In this document: positions 6,851 to 7,188 of the stretch, piece after piece
Position numbering within the stretch: position 1 is the first letter of the stretch
Layout of the letters: every line of letters begins with the position of its first letter
Assembly: GCA_943328365.2 (NCBI GenBank)
Contig: CALPZT020000074.1
Location: 1-7,188, forward strand
DNA length: 7,188 bases
From: Bifidobacterium breve
Lineage (GTDB): Bacteria > Actinomycetota > Actinomycetes > S36-B12
Direction: 5' to 3'
Notes under the pieces: model-generated
The model's database searches: none
What the model saw: the letters and a program-made list of their open reading frames with translations, nothing else
Told to the model about the DNA's origin: nothing
Position numbers and translations under genes: made by a program

Positions 6851-7188
6851 CTACCTGCCGATCGGCGAAGGACCGTGCGCTTCGAGCCTTGCAATAACTT
6901 CGTCGACGTCAGGGTCAGCACTCCCGAGGTCGCCTGAGTTCGCCGGGGAGGAGCGAGCGCCGAGGGACTCAGCCGACAGTCGAACCGACGTCGCCAGATG
7001 CGCGGCGATCCAGCGAACTGCGCTCGGGCCGTCGCCACGCTGAAGAGCTGCCAGCAACTGCACATGCTCGTTATCCCGCTCGTGCTGGAGTTCATGACTG
7101 CGAAGGGCCTCGACCCGATAGCGCTCCGAGTTTCGCCAGGCCGGCAGGATGCTCCGGACAATCCAGGTTCGCCTCGATGCCTCGTACA
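6851..7188 (-). CDS. GntR-family regulator, FCD ligand-binding domain (C-terminal part)
   Basis: The minus-strand frame stays open from the right window edge to a TAG at 6851-6853, giving 111 residues of the C-terminus of a larger protein. It resembles the last helices of the FCD domain of FadR-subfamily GntR regulators: helices around ASRRTWIVRSILPAWRNSE, then ERYRVEALRSHELQHERDNE, and the hallmark EHVQLLAALQRGD followed by AVRWIAAHL. The two histidines (NEH and AAHL) fall where FCD domains bind a metal that helps hold a carboxylic-acid effector. A tail of about 40 residues rich in Ala, Ser, Asp and Gly follows. The N-terminal winged-helix domain must lie beyond 7188 and cannot be checked. 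FCD regulators often sense organic acids and are usually near their targets, so this could control the aromatic genes to the left. It could equally belong to a different operon further right. Confidence 0.75.
   Translation of the reverse strand, partial: YEASRRTWIVRSILPAWRNSERYRVEALRSHELQHERDNEHVQLLAALQRGDGPSAVRWIAAHLATSVRLSAESLGARSSPANSGDLGSADPDVDEVIARLEAHGPSPIGR

Noticed and set aside
6835..7161. A 108-codon minus-strand frame at the right end.
   Set aside because: It overlaps the frame that encodes a recognisable FCD domain, and its own translation has no family features.

Overview
The window looks like part of a high-G+C bacterial chromosome, most likely an actinobacterium. Third codon positions are strongly G/C, genes are tightly packed, and the protein families present are ones I associate with aerobic soil or host-associated Actinobacteria. 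The lineage is an inference, since no rRNA or marker gene is present. Almost every base is coding. The longest gap is 138 bases, and I see no tRNA, rRNA, CRISPR array, insertion sequence or phage gene.

Left part (3-2187): a two-cupin ring-cleavage dioxygenase of the gentisate 1,2-dioxygenase family is followed after 13 bases by an NAD-dependent beta-decarboxylating dehydrogenase of the tartrate / D-malate dehydrogenase type. Together they fit the glutathione-independent end of the gentisate pathway: gentisate to maleylpyruvate, then maleate and D-malate, then pyruvate. The hydrolase and hydratase between these steps are not in the window.

Middle (2188-6132): a 138-base intergenic region carries an imperfect hairpin. 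It is followed by iorA and iorB, which encode the two subunits of an indolepyruvate-type 2-oxoacid:ferredoxin oxidoreductase. This should convert aryl-2-oxoacids and CoA to aryl-acetyl-CoA plus CO2, using TPP and iron-sulfur clusters. IorA carries a C-terminal ferredoxin domain in which one cluster-ligand cysteine is replaced by aspartate (CxxDxxC). IorB is more than twice the length of classical IorB because of a C-terminal DUF6537-type extension.

Right part (6133-7188): a DUF2461-family gene of unknown function follows iorB after 25 bases. Facing it on the minus strand is the C-terminal end of a GntR-type regulator with an FCD ligand-binding domain, cut by the window edge. All complete genes point right, so they could form one or two transcription units. 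The regulator is a candidate, unproven, controller of the aromatic-acid genes.

The most interesting reading is that an aerobic catabolic locus combines ring cleavage with an iron-sulfur 2-oxoacid oxidoreductase. The substrate cannot be fixed from sequence alone.
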